Program-made: the position numbers and the translations under genes | In this document: positions 50,309 through 59,500 of the stretch, one piece after another | How positions within the stretch are numbered: position 1 is the first letter of the stretch | Layout of the letters: the number at the start of each line of letters is the position of its first letter | Source of the DNA: Agreia sp. Leaf210 | Lineage (GTDB): Bacteria; Actinomycetota; Actinomycetes; Actinomycetales; Microbacteriaceae | Assembly: GCF_001421485.1 (NCBI RefSeq) | Contig: NZ_LMKK01000004.1 | Location: forward strand, 186,001-250,000 | Length of the DNA stretch: 64,000 nt | Reading direction: 5' to 3' | Notes under the pieces: generated by a model | Told to the model about the DNA's origin: nothing | The model's input: only the letters and a program-made list of their open reading frames with translations | Databases searched by the model: none

Positions 50309-51084
50309 TCCGCCTGAACGACATCACCCTGACCTTCGCCGACGGCGACGCCCGCATCACCGCAATCAATCGAGTGTCGCTCGCGGCGCATCCGGCAACC
50401 GTCACCGGCATCACCGGGCCGAGCGGCTCTGGCAAGTCGAGCCTGCTCGCCGTCGCCGCCACGCTCATTCGCCCCGACTCGGGCGAGGTGCTCATCGACG
50501 GGGTCGACGCCGGCACGCTGAACGCGACGGAGGCGACCGAGCTGCGCCGCGAGAAGATCGGCATCGTCTTCCAACAGTCCAACCTCATTCCCTCGCTCAC
50601 GGCCCAGGAGCAGCTGATGGTCATGAACGAACTGGGTGCGCGAGGTGGTCGAGCCGGGCGGCGAGGCCGAGCCGTCGCATCCGATCGCGCAGCGATGCTT
50701 CTCGAGGCCGTCGGCCTGGCCGACCAGCGACACAAGAGACCACACCAACTCTCGGGCGGGCAGCGGCAGCGGGTCAACATCGCTCGAGCGCTCATGAACG
50801 AGCCCAGCGTTCTTCTGGTCGACGAGCCGACGAGCGCGCTCGATCAAGAGAGGGGCGCAAGCATCATCAAGCTGATCCTCCGCCTCACCGCCGAGCTCGA
50901 CACGTCTACCCTGCTCGTCACCCACGACCTCGTGCACCTTCCGCGCATGCACGAGGTCCTGCACCTGGTCGACGGAGCGCTCGTCGAGGCGCCGAGTTCA
51001 CGGCTGGGCGCGGCGGATCAGCGCGCTGGCAGGGCTTCGAGGAACGCGGCGGTGTCGTCGGCGATCGCGGGCGACTGGCTGTGA
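50305..51084 (+). CDS. ABC transporter ATP-binding protein, with a run-on C-terminus
   Basis: A 259-residue protein. Walker A GPSGSGKSS, signature LSGGQRQRVNIARAL, Walker B LLVDEPTSALD, switch His in LLVTHDLV. An inserted Arg/Gly-rich segment (ARGGRAGRRGRAVASD) sits between the Q-loop and the signature. Homologues usually end after VLHLVDGALVE; here about 28 extra residues follow, because the reading frame continues 67 bp into the end of the convergent hydrolase gene. The extra tail is probably a stop-loss extension. Confidence 0.92.
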   Translation: MIRLNDITLTFADGDARITAINRVSLAAHPATVTGITGPSGSGKSSLLAVAATLIRPDSGEVLIDGVDAGTLNATEATELRREKIGIVFQQSNLIPSLTAQEQLMVMNELGARGGRAGRRGRAVASDRAAMLLEAVGLADQRHKRPHQLSGGQRQRVNIARALMNEPSVLLVDEPTSALDQERGASIIKLILRLTAELDTSTLLVTHDLVHLPRMHEVLHLVDGALVEAPSSRLGAADQRAGRASRNAAVSSAIAGDWL

Positions 51085-51959
51085 TGCAGGTAATGCTGCC
51101 CGTCGAGAGCGACGACCTGGCCGTGGTCGACGGTGGCTGCCTGCTCGTCGTGCAGTTCCCGCCAGCCGTCGAGCTCGGCATCGTTCTTCACGACGAAGAG
51201 CAGCACCGGAAGGGTGGGCGGAAAGGCGAGCTCGCGAGCCGCGCCGAAGTTCGAACTCGAATGGGCCATCTCGTCGATCATCGTCGGCGAGGTCGAGTTG
51301 CGCGTCGTGAGCAGGCGCATCTGCTCGGCGGTACGGTCGTCGAAGGGCGCGTGATCGGCATCGCCCGAGATCCACGACAGTGCCCGGATGACGCCAAGGT
51401 CTCGTAGCGCGACGAGTCCGTCGGTGGCAATTGGTTCGTCCCAGCCGGGCTGATTCGGAACGCTGCTGTCGACGCCGACGAACGCGATGAGCTCGTCGGC
51501 GTAGTCGGCGGCATAGCTGAGGGCGTAGATGCCGGCGATCGAGTGCCCCATCAACACGTAGCGATCGATCCCGAGGTACTGCAGGGCCTCGTGGACCTCG
51601 TGCGCGATGTTCTGGGATGTGCGCGGGCTGTCGGTCTGGTCGCTGAGTCCGGTGCCGAACGGCTCGACCGCGATGACCCGGTACGACCCCTCCAACTGAT
51701 CGATCAGGGGTTCGAAGTCGAGGCCGGGCGCCGCCGTTCCCAGGCCGGGCAACAACACGATCGCCTCGCCGCCGCCACCGCTGTCGAGCACGTTCAGCTG
51801 CTTCCCCTCGACGGGAACGAGAGTGCCGTACGGGGCGATGGCAGCGAGGTCGGACTTCGTTGCGACGACGTTGACGATCGAGGTCGTGGCGAGGGTCACG
51901 ATCGGAATGGCCAGGAGGGCACCGATCGTCAGCAGCGTGATCTTCAGGGGTTTTCGCAC
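51018..51959 (-). CDS. Membrane-anchored alpha/beta hydrolase
   Basis: A 313-residue protein. N-terminal helix (about 7-30) probably anchors it or exports it. Oxyanion region VLLPGLGTAAPGLDFEPL, nucleophile S in YVLMGHSIAGIYAL, late His in LDGQHYLHHSQ. The substrate is unknown. Start GTG 51959. The 3' end overlaps the ABC ATPase on the other strand by 67 bp. Confidence 0.88.
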   Translation of the reverse strand: MRKPLKITLLTIGALLAIPIVTLATTSIVNVVATKSDLAAIAPYGTLVPVEGKQLNVLDSGGGGEAIVLLPGLGTAAPGLDFEPLIDQLEGSYRVIAVEPFGTGLSDQTDSPRTSQNIAHEVHEALQYLGIDRYVLMGHSIAGIYALSYAADYADELIAFVGVDSSVPNQPGWDEPIATDGLVALRDLGVIRALSWISGDADHAPFDDRTAEQMRLLTTRNSTSPTMIDEMAHSSSNFGAARELAFPPTLPVLLFVVKNDAELDGWRELHDEQAATVDHGQVVALDGQHYLHHSQSPAIADDTAAFLEALPAR

Positions 51960-51973
51960 GACATTCTCGTTTC

Positions 51974-52008
51974 AGCTCTGCCCGCGAGACGATCGCGCGG
52001 GCACAGCT
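51974..52008. repeat. Hairpin upstream of the hydrolase
   Basis: AGCTCTGCCCGCG pairs with CGCGGGCACAGCT at 12 of 13 positions. It lies 15 bp before the hydrolase start, on its transcript, so it could be a leader structure or mark the end of the MFS transcript. Confidence 0.55.
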
Positions 52009-52048
52009 CAAGTCAATCGAGCGTCGGCGTTACCCGGAAGTGCCGTGA

Positions 52049-52083
52049 TGTCACGACGTGACATGACATGTGTCACGACGTCA
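52049..52083. promoter_or_regulatory. Tandem palindromic operator
   Basis: TGTCACGACGTGACA (52049-52063) is a perfect 15-bp palindrome around a central A. TGACA-TG-TGTCA follows, and TGTCACGACGTCA (52071-52083) repeats the first unit. The end touches the MFS stop codon. It is upstream of the hydrolase (minus strand). Confidence 0.65.
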
Positions 52084-53574
52084 AACGGGACGCAGCTCGT
52101 CGACGTCGTCGACCCCGGCGGCCTCGGCCTCGCGACGGCGGGCCCGCAGCGACGGGGCGGCGAGGGCGGCGATGATCGCGATCACGCCGACTCCGGCCGA
52201 GACCCAGAATCCGATGGTGAACGAGTCGTCGGTGGGCGCGCCCTGAGCGGTGACGTTCGACGACAGCAGGGCCGCGATCACCGCGGTTCCGACGCTGCTG
52301 CCGATCGTGCGGATGACCGTGTTCGCGCTGATGGCCTCACTCGTCTGCGACGCGGGAACGCTTTCGACGATGGCGTTCGACGTGGCGGCGAGGGCCATTC
52401 CGATGCCGATACCCGTGAGAACACCGGAGACGAGGATCTGCCAGTCCTCCGCGTGACCGAGAGCGGGAATGACGAACGCGATCGCGACCGACACTCCACC
52501 GACGATCATGGGGATCTTAGGCCCGATCTTGCGGATCAGAATTCCGGCGAGCACGCCCGACAGCACCATCGCCACCACGGTCGGCAGTAGGTACAGCCCA
52601 GCCTCGCTCACCGATTTGCCGAAGCCGTAGCCGAGAACGCTCGGCAGCTGCAGCAGGGTGGGCACCAGGATGAACGTGCCGAACATCGCGAAGCCGAACG
52701 CGAGGGCCACGATGTGGGCGGTCCAGACTCCGCGGTGCTGGAACAAGCGCATGTCGATGAGCGGTTCCTTGACGCGCAGTTCGACGAACACGAAGACGAC
52801 GATGGCGACGGCGCCGAGAACGAGCAGGCCGATGGTCTTGCCATCATCCCAGCCCCACTTCTGGCCCTCGCCGATGGCGAGCAACAACGCGACCAGACCG
52901 ACAGACAGGATGCCGGTGCCCACCAGATCGAGACGGCCCGGCGTGCGCTTGGTCGACTCGGGGATGCCGAAGATCGCGCCGAGGAGGGCGATCGCCACGA
53001 GGATGGCCGGCAGCCAGAACAGCCAGTGCCAGGAGAGCGCCTCGACGATGGGGCCGGCCGCCACGATGCCGACGCCGGCGCCGATGCCGAAGATGGCCGA
53101 GAGAAGACCGATGGTCACACTCACGCGCTCCCTCGGCAGCTCGTCGCGCACGATGCCGATGGAGAGCGGCATGACCGCGCCGGCCGCGCCCTGCAGTACG
53201 CGGGCCACGATCAGCACGCCGAGGTTCGGTGCGAGGGCCGCGAGCACAGTGCCGACGAGCAGCAGCGCGAGAACAACGATGATCACCTTGCGCTTTCCGA
53301 CCATGTCGCCGAGGCGACCGAGGATCGGGGTGAGTACCGATGCCGAGAGCAGATAGGCCGTGAGAACCCAGCTCGCGTCGGTCGTCGCGACACCGAGGTC
53401 TGACCCGATCGTGCCGAGGGCGGGCGCGACGAGCGACTGCAGCACGGCGAACGAGAGCCCGCCGAGCGAGAGGAAGAGAACGATGGCGACGGAGCGGGAG
53501 CCCCGGCCCTTTGCGGCTGTGCCCGACTGGGCGCTGACGGAACCCGTGGTCGGGCCCTGGGCGATGACAGACAT
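52081..53574 (-). CDS. MFS transporter, DHA2/EmrB type
   Basis: A 497-residue protein with about 14 membrane helices. Typical motifs: LGRLGDMVGKRKV (motif A), VLQGAAGAVMPLSIGIVRDELPRERVSV (motif B/C region), TIGSSVGTAVIAALL near the end. These proton-driven pumps export drugs or toxic compounds. The start is the ATG at 53574, since the preceding seven residues match the operator region. It is divergent from the TetR gene. Confidence 0.93.
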   Translation of the reverse strand: MSVIAQGPTTGSVSAQSGTAAKGRGSRSVAIVLFLSLGGLSFAVLQSLVAPALGTIGSDLGVATTDASWVLTAYLLSASVLTPILGRLGDMVGKRKVIIVVLALLLVGTVLAALAPNLGVLIVARVLQGAAGAVMPLSIGIVRDELPRERVSVTIGLLSAIFGIGAGVGIVAAGPIVEALSWHWLFWLPAILVAIALLGAIFGIPESTKRTPGRLDLVGTGILSVGLVALLLAIGEGQKWGWDDGKTIGLLVLGAVAIVVFVFVELRVKEPLIDMRLFQHRGVWTAHIVALAFGFAMFGTFILVPTLLQLPSVLGYGFGKSVSEAGLYLLPTVVAMVLSGVLAGILIRKIGPKIPMIVGGVSVAIAFVIPALGHAEDWQILVSGVLTGIGIGMALAATSNAIVESVPASQTSEAISANTVIRTIGSSVGTAVIAALLSSNVTAQGAPTDDSFTIGFWVSAGVGVIAIIAALAAPSLRARRREAEAAGVDDVDELRPV

Positions 53575-53593
53575 GGATCTCCTCGATGTAAAC

Positions 53594-53612
53594 ACTTGAC
53601 GACTTGTCGAGT
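53594..53612. promoter_or_regulatory. Putative TetR operator
   Basis: ACTTGAC-GACTT-GTCGAGT is a 7-bp-arm inverted repeat with one mismatch, 20 bp upstream of the MFS start and between the divergent genes. Outer GTAAAC (53588) and GTTTAC (53644) also form an inverted pair. Confidence 0.65.
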
Positions 53613-53690
53613 ATTCACCCGTCGATGACGTTTGTCAACAATCGTTTACTTCGCTTATCGCCCGGCTACAGTGGGTGCGGGAGTTGATAC

Positions 53691-54350
53691 ATGAACAGCA
53701 AGACGACGATGTCGACGGCAGACCCCTCCGAGATCCCGACCGAGGCCGATGACGAGCTGATCCGCTCGGGTCGCGACGCCGCCCTGACGCGACGCGCCCT
53801 GGTGCGTGCTGCTCGCAGGCGCTTCGCCACCGATGGGTATCGCGCCACGACCGTTCGGCAGATCGCGGCCGACGCCAAAGTGAACGTGGCGCTGATCAAT
53901 CGGTACTTCGTCTCGAAGGAGGGCCTCTTCGAGGCGTGCATGCTGCGCACGTCAGACGAGCTCGAGAACCAGGGCTCGAGACCCTCCAAGAGCATCGACG
54001 AGGTGATCGAACGGCTCATCGAACACGTCGTCAACGCGCCCGATCGTGACGACCCGCTGCAGCTCCTCCTGCTCCTGCGCTCGTCGGGAGACGAGAATGC
54101 CGACCTCATCCGACGCAGGACCCTCGAGCACTTCACCCGCAGGCTCGCTGCGGCGGCGGGCTGGAAAGAGAACGACGCGGCCACCGACGCGATCCTCCTG
54201 CGCGCTCAACTCGCGATCGCGACATCTCTCGGAGTCGTGATGCTGCGCACCTCGGCAGCCGTGCAGCCCGTCGCATCTGCGAGCGCCGACGATCTCACCG
54301 AACCGCTCAAGCAGATGTTCCAGGTGCTCTTCACACGGCAGCACGACTGA
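53691..54350 (+). CDS. TetR-family transcriptional regulator
   Basis: A 219-residue protein. The N-terminal HTH has RRALVRAARRRFATDGYRATTVRQIAADAKVNVALINRYFVSKEGLFEAC. The ligand domain is C-terminal and includes RRTLEHFTRRLAAAAGW. It probably represses the divergent MFS pump, as such pairs usually do, until an exported compound binds it. Confidence 0.93.
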   Translation: MNSKTTMSTADPSEIPTEADDELIRSGRDAALTRRALVRAARRRFATDGYRATTVRQIAADAKVNVALINRYFVSKEGLFEACMLRTSDELENQGSRPSKSIDEVIERLIEHVVNAPDRDDPLQLLLLLRSSGDENADLIRRRTLEHFTRRLAAAAGWKENDAATDAILLRAQLAIATSLGVVMLRTSAAVQPVASASADDLTEPLKQMFQVLFTRQHD

Positions 54351-54436
54351 CCCTCCCTGCCCACCCTGATCCGATTCACCCGCTCTCAGAACCGGGCGCG
54401 GGGCATGCTGCGCGCATCCGCCGGATAAAGCAAGGG

Positions 54437-54452
54437 TCGAATCTCGATTCGA
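54437..54452. promoter_or_regulatory. Inverted repeat upstream of manganese catalase
   Basis: TCGAAT-CTCG-ATTCGA is a perfect 6-bp-arm palindrome, 58 bp before the ATG. It may be an operator. The rest of the 160-bp gene-free stretch (54351-54510) shows nothing I can name. Confidence 0.5.
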
Positions 54453-54510
54453 TCTGAGACCTCAGGCTGGATGCATCGGGGGCACACTGCCGCCCGTCGA
54501 AGGAGACAGC

Positions 54511-55464
54511 ATGTATTTCCACGTACAGGAATGGATCAACGACATCGCTGAGGACGAGCCGGACCCGGCGGCGGCGAACGCCCTGCAGGAGGGACTCGGC
54601 GGGCAGTTCGGCGAGATGCGCACGATGATGCAGTACCTCTTTCAGGCCATGAACTTCAGAGGCCCGGCCGCCAAGCCGTACCGCGACCTCATTCAGGGCG
54701 TCGGCACCGAGGAGATCAGCCACGTCGAGCTGATCGGCACTACGATCTCGCGGCTGCTCGATGGCGCGCCGGGCTACAAGGGCAAGCTCACCGACCCGCT
54801 CGACACCCCGGGCGCGGGCGGCGCGACTCCCCTGAACATCGCACTCGACCACGGCAACATCCACCACTATCTGGTGGGCGCACAGGGAGCACTGCCCGTC
54901 GACTCCGCCGGCAACCCGTGGCTGGGAAGCTACGTCTACAACTCGGGAAACCTCGTTCTCGACCTGCTGTACAACCTCATGCTCGAGTCCACCGGACGCC
55001 TGCAGAAGACGCGCATCTATGAGATGACCGCGAACAAGACGGCTCGGTCGACGATCGCGTACCTCATCGTGCGTGACCAGGCCCACGAGAACGCCTATGC
55101 GAAGGCTCTCGAGACACTCGGTGTCGACTGGAAGAAGACCCTGCCGATTCCCAAGACGAACGCCGAGCAGTTTCCCGAGGTCAAGAAGCTCGTCGACCTC
55201 GGTCTGCAGAGCAAGCAGTTCACCTTCGACCTGAAGGGCGAGTCCGAGGCCGGACGCATCTTCCAGGGGGCGTCGCCCTCGAACGACGGCACCGACCTCG
55301 ATGGAAGCGAACAGGCACCCATCGGAACGCCCTCGTTCATCGCGCCCGAGCGCCTCGAGGAGTTCTCGCCGGGACTCGACCCCGAGCTGCTCAAGCTCAT
55401 CCAGGCCACGGCCGAGCAGGAGCTCGCCGAGGTCAACGCGTTCTACGGCCCCACGGCCCAGTAG
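54511..55464 (+). CDS. Manganese catalase
   Basis: A 317-residue protein with the five di-manganese ligands: E35 (FGEMRTMMQY), E68 and H71 (TEEISHVE), E159 (LMLESTGR) and H192 (RDQAHENAY). It disproportionates hydrogen peroxide without heme, in the cytosol. Length is slightly above the roughly 270-300 typical, with a C-terminal APERLEEFSPGLDPELLK segment. GGAGA lies 7 bp before the ATG. A long imperfect palindrome follows the gene. Confidence 0.95.
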   Translation: MYFHVQEWINDIAEDEPDPAAANALQEGLGGQFGEMRTMMQYLFQAMNFRGPAAKPYRDLIQGVGTEEISHVELIGTTISRLLDGAPGYKGKLTDPLDTPGAGGATPLNIALDHGNIHHYLVGAQGALPVDSAGNPWLGSYVYNSGNLVLDLLYNLMLESTGRLQKTRIYEMTANKTARSTIAYLIVRDQAHENAYAKALETLGVDWKKTLPIPKTNAEQFPEVKKLVDLGLQSKQFTFDLKGESEAGRIFQGASPSNDGTDLDGSEQAPIGTPSFIAPERLEEFSPGLDPELLKLIQATAEQELAEVNAFYGPTAQ

Positions 55465-55470
55465 GTGTTG

Positions 55471-55552
55471 CCGTTCAACAGGATGGATTGATGACACGCC
55501 GGTGTTCGCCATAAGACACACCGACGATGTCTCGATTCATCCCGTTGAACGG
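55471..55552. repeat. Long imperfect inverted repeat between catalase and arr
   Basis: The 36-base arms (55471-55506 and 55517-55552) pair at 26 positions, or 28 with G-U, around a 10-base loop. The ends, CCGTTCAAC and GTTGAACGG, pair perfectly. Because of it, both strands can encode similar SIHPVER-like peptides. It may be the catalase terminator, a processed RNA, or a degraded palindromic element. There is no T-run after it. Confidence 0.75.
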
Positions 55553-55580
55553 TTCGAGCACGTCTTCGTACACTGACTCC

Positions 55581-55991
55581 GTGAGCACTGCACTCGACGA
55601 CGGGCCCTTCTTTCACGGCACAAAGGCCGATCTCCGTGTCGGCGATCTTCTCGTGGCGGGACGCCGCTCCAACTACCGCCCCGAGGTCGTGATGAACCAC
55701 ATCTACTTCACTGCGTTGAAGAACGGCGCGGGCCTCGCGGCCGAGCTCGCGGTCGGCGACGGCGAGCCGCGCGTCTACGAGGTCGAACCCACGGGCGAGT
55801 TCGAGAACGACCCTAACGTCACCGACAAGAAGTTCTCGGGCAACCCGACCCGCTCCTATCGGAGCACCGCCTCACTGCGAGTGGTCGGAGAGGTCACCGA
55901 CTGGGAGCGCCTGACACCCGGGGCCCTGCAGCAGTGGCACGAGCGCCTGGCAGCACTGCGCGCAGACGAGCGCGGCGAGATCATCAACTGA
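55581..55991 (+). CDS. arr: NAD(+)-rifampin ADP-ribosyltransferase
   Basis: A 136-residue protein that fits Arr in full. The catalytic residues known from mycobacterial Arr (H19, Y49, D84) fall at H12 (FFHGTKADL), Y42 (NHIYFTA) and D77 (FENDPN), all with the same offset of 7. It transfers ADP-ribose from NAD+ to a rifamycin hydroxyl, inactivating the drug. The GTG at 55581 gives this length; an upstream ATG would translate the hairpin arm. It follows manganese catalase by about 116 bp. Confidence 0.94.
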   Translation: MSTALDDGPFFHGTKADLRVGDLLVAGRRSNYRPEVVMNHIYFTALKNGAGLAAELAVGDGEPRVYEVEPTGEFENDPNVTDKKFSGNPTRSYRSTASLRVVGEVTDWERLTPGALQQWHERLAALRADERGEIIN

Positions 55992-56044
55992 CCGAATTAT
56001 CCGCAGCGGGTGGTCGACGCACCCTCGAGTAAGGACGAAAAACT

Positions 56045-56278
56045 ATGAACGACCGCAGTAAAGGAACCGAGTCCGTCCTCCTCGTGGTCGCGATCATCAG
56101 TTTCCTGGTCGTGATCGCCACGCTGGTGTTCATCGCGCAGGGCAGCGGAAACTGGTTCACGGTGGCTGGTTCCGGGCTCACCACGATCGCAGCAGTGACC
56201 GCCATCGTGAGATCACGTCGGGCCCGAAGGCGTGTCGCCGATGCGGCCGACGCTGCGGCAGAAGAGCCGGCCCCGTAG
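56045..56278 (+). CDS. Small membrane protein
   Basis: A 77-residue protein with two hydrophobic helices (about residues 11-33 and 38-55), a basic patch (RSRRARRRVADAA) and an acidic tail. AAGGACG precedes the ATG. Function unknown. Confidence 0.7.
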   Translation: MNDRSKGTESVLLVVAIISFLVVIATLVFIAQGSGNWFTVAGSGLTTIAAVTAIVRSRRARRRVADAADAAAEEPAP

Positions 56279-56322
56279 TCCACAGAGGCCACGCTTGCCG
56301 TGGCCAGCCTGTGTGAGGTGCG

Positions 56323-56487
56323 TCAGAGCCCGACGGGCGAGCGCCCGGCCGCCGCGCAATCACGGCACCACCAGCCGGTGAAGCGTTCGAGCATCACCAG
56401 CTCGCGCGGCGCACCGCAGGTGGGACAGGGCGGGCTGGCCTCGACACCGTCGGCGTGCTCGGCTGCGCGGGGAGCGGTGTCATCCAT
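56323..56487 (-). CDS. 54-residue zinc-ribbon protein
   Basis: Reading the minus strand from the ATG at 56487 gives a 54-residue protein with a CPTCGAPRELVMLERFTGWW and WCRDC arrangement, i.e. two CxxC pairs 19 residues apart, the pattern of a small zinc ribbon. The frame is closed by TGA at 56325-56323. It is downstream of, and on the opposite strand to, the small membrane protein gene. The function is unknown; a nucleic-acid or protein-binding role is typical for such ribbons. Confidence 0.75.
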   Translation of the reverse strand: MDDTAPRAAEHADGVEASPPCPTCGAPRELVMLERFTGWWCRDCAAAGRSPVGL

Positions 56488-56530
56488 GAGTGGAGTCTAT
56501 GCAGCAATCCCGCGGTGACAGCTACAGATG

Positions 56531-56568
56531 CAGACAGGGGGTACCGGTGTACCGGTACCCCCTGTCTG
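56531..56568 (-). terminator. Strong terminator-like palindrome after the GH43 gene
   Basis: CAGACAGGGGGTACCGGT pairs perfectly with ACCGGTACCCCCTGTCTG over 18 bp around a 2-base gap. It lies 10 bp after the stop of the GH43 gene (minus strand). T-runs are lacking, but the stem is very strong. Confidence 0.8.
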
Positions 56569-56577
56569 CTGTGGTGA

Positions 56578-59500
56578 CTAGTGCGTTCGGCGGCGACGCA
56601 ACCAGAACGCCAGTCCCCCGGCGACGAGCAGCGCGAGCGCTCCGAGGCCGGCGTACAGCGCGCCCGATCCGGTGAGCGCGAGCGGTCCGCCCGACGTGCC
56701 GCCGGCATCCACCGACGAACCGGATGCCGGACCGGTCGGCTCGCCCCCGCCCGGCTGACCCGGCTGCCCGGGCTCCGTCGGCTGGCCCGGATCGACCGGC
56801 GGCGTCACCTCGTCATCGGCCACGACCACATCGAGCGTGACGGTCGGTGATGCGAGCTCCTCCTCCGGCTCCATGTCGAAGACGGGCAGCCCTTCGGCCG
56901 ACCAGTGCACCCGTCGCACGAACATGTCGCGCCCGCTCAGGTTGTTGTTGTCGGTGCGGGCGTGGAAGACGTAGATCATGTTGCCGTCCTCGTCCTCCGA
57001 CCACATGCCGTGGCCCGTTCCCAACTGCCAGGCGCCGTCGAAGAGGCCCGACTTCTGGATCGGATAGTTCAGCTTCGACCAGGCGGCTTCGGTGAGCAGA
57101 TCGGTCTCTCCAGACGCGTCCGCGGTGGCGAGCCCCGTCGTGTAGGTGTCGCCGACCGTCGAGCCCGAGTAGATCAACTGCAGCCTGCCGTCGCGGGTGA
57201 TCACGTTCGGCCCCTCTGCGATCGTGTTGTCCCACGCGTACTGGGGCGCGAGGATGCGCACGGGTTCCGACGTCAGTCGCGTCGGATCCGTCGGGTCGAC
57301 CGTGGCGATGAACAGCGAGCCGAGCTGCTGCCAGACGTAGTAGGCCTGGCCCTTCTCGTCTTGGAAGTACGTCATGTCGAGCGAGATGCCGGCAATCTGG
57401 TTGAGGTCCGATCCGTCGGCCCGCAGGACTTTGGATGGCTTCGTCCAGTTCGCGGGAACGGCCGGGTCGAGATCCGCACCCGAGGCGTCCTGCTCCAGCT
57501 GCATGATCGACGCGCGGCCCGACCACATGTCGGGGTTGTTGCCGTAGCAGGGCATGAACAGGATCGAGAGCCTGCCGTCGATCTCGTGATACTCGGGTGC
57601 CCAGAAGCATCCGGTCATCACATTGCCGAGCGCATCCGTGTCGCCGCGCTTCAGCAGGTCGATCTCCTCGGCGCCCGCCGCATCCGACAGCCCCGAGATG
57701 GAGTCCGCGATGCGGATGGGCATCATGGCCGCGCCCTGCTGCTCGACGTTCGAGCCATAGAGGTCGTTCGTCGCGATCATCAGGTACTTCGTCGTTCCAT
57801 TGAAGTCGTACTTGTACACCGAGGGATCGGCGCGCTCGTCGGCGAACGGACGCGGGTACTCGGTCTGCTTCACAGTGCCCGTCACGGTGTAGGTGCCCGG
57901 CTTCGAGGTGTCGACGCCGCTGGTGTCCCATGTGGCGACGGGCAAAGAGCCCGTCGATCCGTCGGAGTAGTCGAGCCCGACCTCGGTCGGCAGCTCGAGC
58001 GCCGATGCATCGTCGCCCACCGAGGCCGCGATGTCGTCGAAGGGCGCGTAGCCGGTGTTCGTGATGCGACCGAAGCGCTCCTCGAGGGCGGTGATGGTGG
58101 CCGCGTCGACCGGCGCGGTGCGCCCGGCCACGTAGTCGTCGATTCCGGATGCGGCCGCGACCGCGCCCCGGTCGGCGATCGCGCCGGCCACGATCTCGCC
58201 GCGCGTGCTCGCATCGGCGAGGTCGCCGATGGTCGTGAACTTCGGCGTTCCGGAGTCGTCGGTCCAGGCGATGACGTAGGCGTCGGCCGCCGAGTCGAAC
58301 ACGGCGTGCGGGCCGTTCACGCCGTTGGTCTCGCCGAGATCGAGCATGCCGACCTCCGTGTACGACAGCAGATCGGTCGAGGTCGCGATGAGAACGCTCG
58401 ACTTCTGCGTGCCGTCGGATGCGCCCTCGCGGGCGGTGCGCGTGGAGACGACCCCGTAGCCGCCGTCCTCGAGCGCGAACACCTGCGGGTTGACCAGGCT
58501 GCGGATGATGTCGTCAGACGTTCCGCCGGCCGCCGGCGTAACCGACGTCTTCGGGAAGAAGATGCCGTAGTTCTCGTTCAGCGGCGTCCACGCGGAGCCG
58601 TCGTCAGACGGCAGGGCGAGGTGCATGCTCAGGGCGACGTCGGCGTTGTTGGCCGTGTTCGCGCTGGTCGGAGTGCGGTGGTAGCTGAGCAGCTCCTGCG
58701 AGGAACCGGCGGGGAGCACCCGCACGGTGAAGGTCTTCGTCACCGTGACTGCGGGGGTGTCGGTGCGGGAGATGACCGCGTCGACCGTGCCGGTGACATC
58801 GCCGGCGGCGGCCGCGCCCGCGGCATCCGGTGCCGTGATCGTGCCGTCGGCCGCGACCGCGACACCCTGCGCGTTCTGCAGCACGACGCTCGTTCCGTCG
58901 GCCGGGGCCGGCAACACCGTTCCCGAGATGACCACGGGCGGCAGCACGTAACCCGCCGCTGCCGCGTCGACGCGCTCCTGATCGCTGGTCGGCAGCACGG
59001 TGAGGGTGATGCTGTCGGATGCGCTGACGCCCCGAACCGTGCTCGTCGCCGTGGCGGTCACCGTCGCCGTGCCGTCCTCCTCCGAGGGCTGACTGACGCG
59101 ACCATCGGGGGCCACGATGGTCTCGTCCGAGGTGGTCCACGTGACCGCGCCTCCGGCCGTCGGCAGGGCGACATAACCCGAGTCGACCGTCTGATCGGCG
59201 AGACCCAGACCGTCGAGAATCGACTGCGCCCGCGCCGCCATCTCGGCTGTGTGGATGCTCGCGTCCTGATCCGAGATCGCCGCGACCTCGCTGTCGGCGA
59301 TCGCGCGGTCGTAGACGCGGAACGCCGAGACCTCGCCGGCGAAGAAGCCGTCGGGCCAGGGCGAGCGACCGATCGCGTTGAGTGACTGGTCGGTGATCGA
59401 GGCGGGAGTGAGGGCGGTGTTCGCCTGGCCCGTCTTCACTCCGTCGACGTAGAACGAGATCGTTCCCGCGGTTCCGTCGATCACCGAGGTGAGGTTGTAC

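Noticed and set aside
56905-59385. An 826-codon frame on the plus strand
   Set aside because: Same reason: shadow of the GH43 gene on the minus strand, with no recognisable domain.
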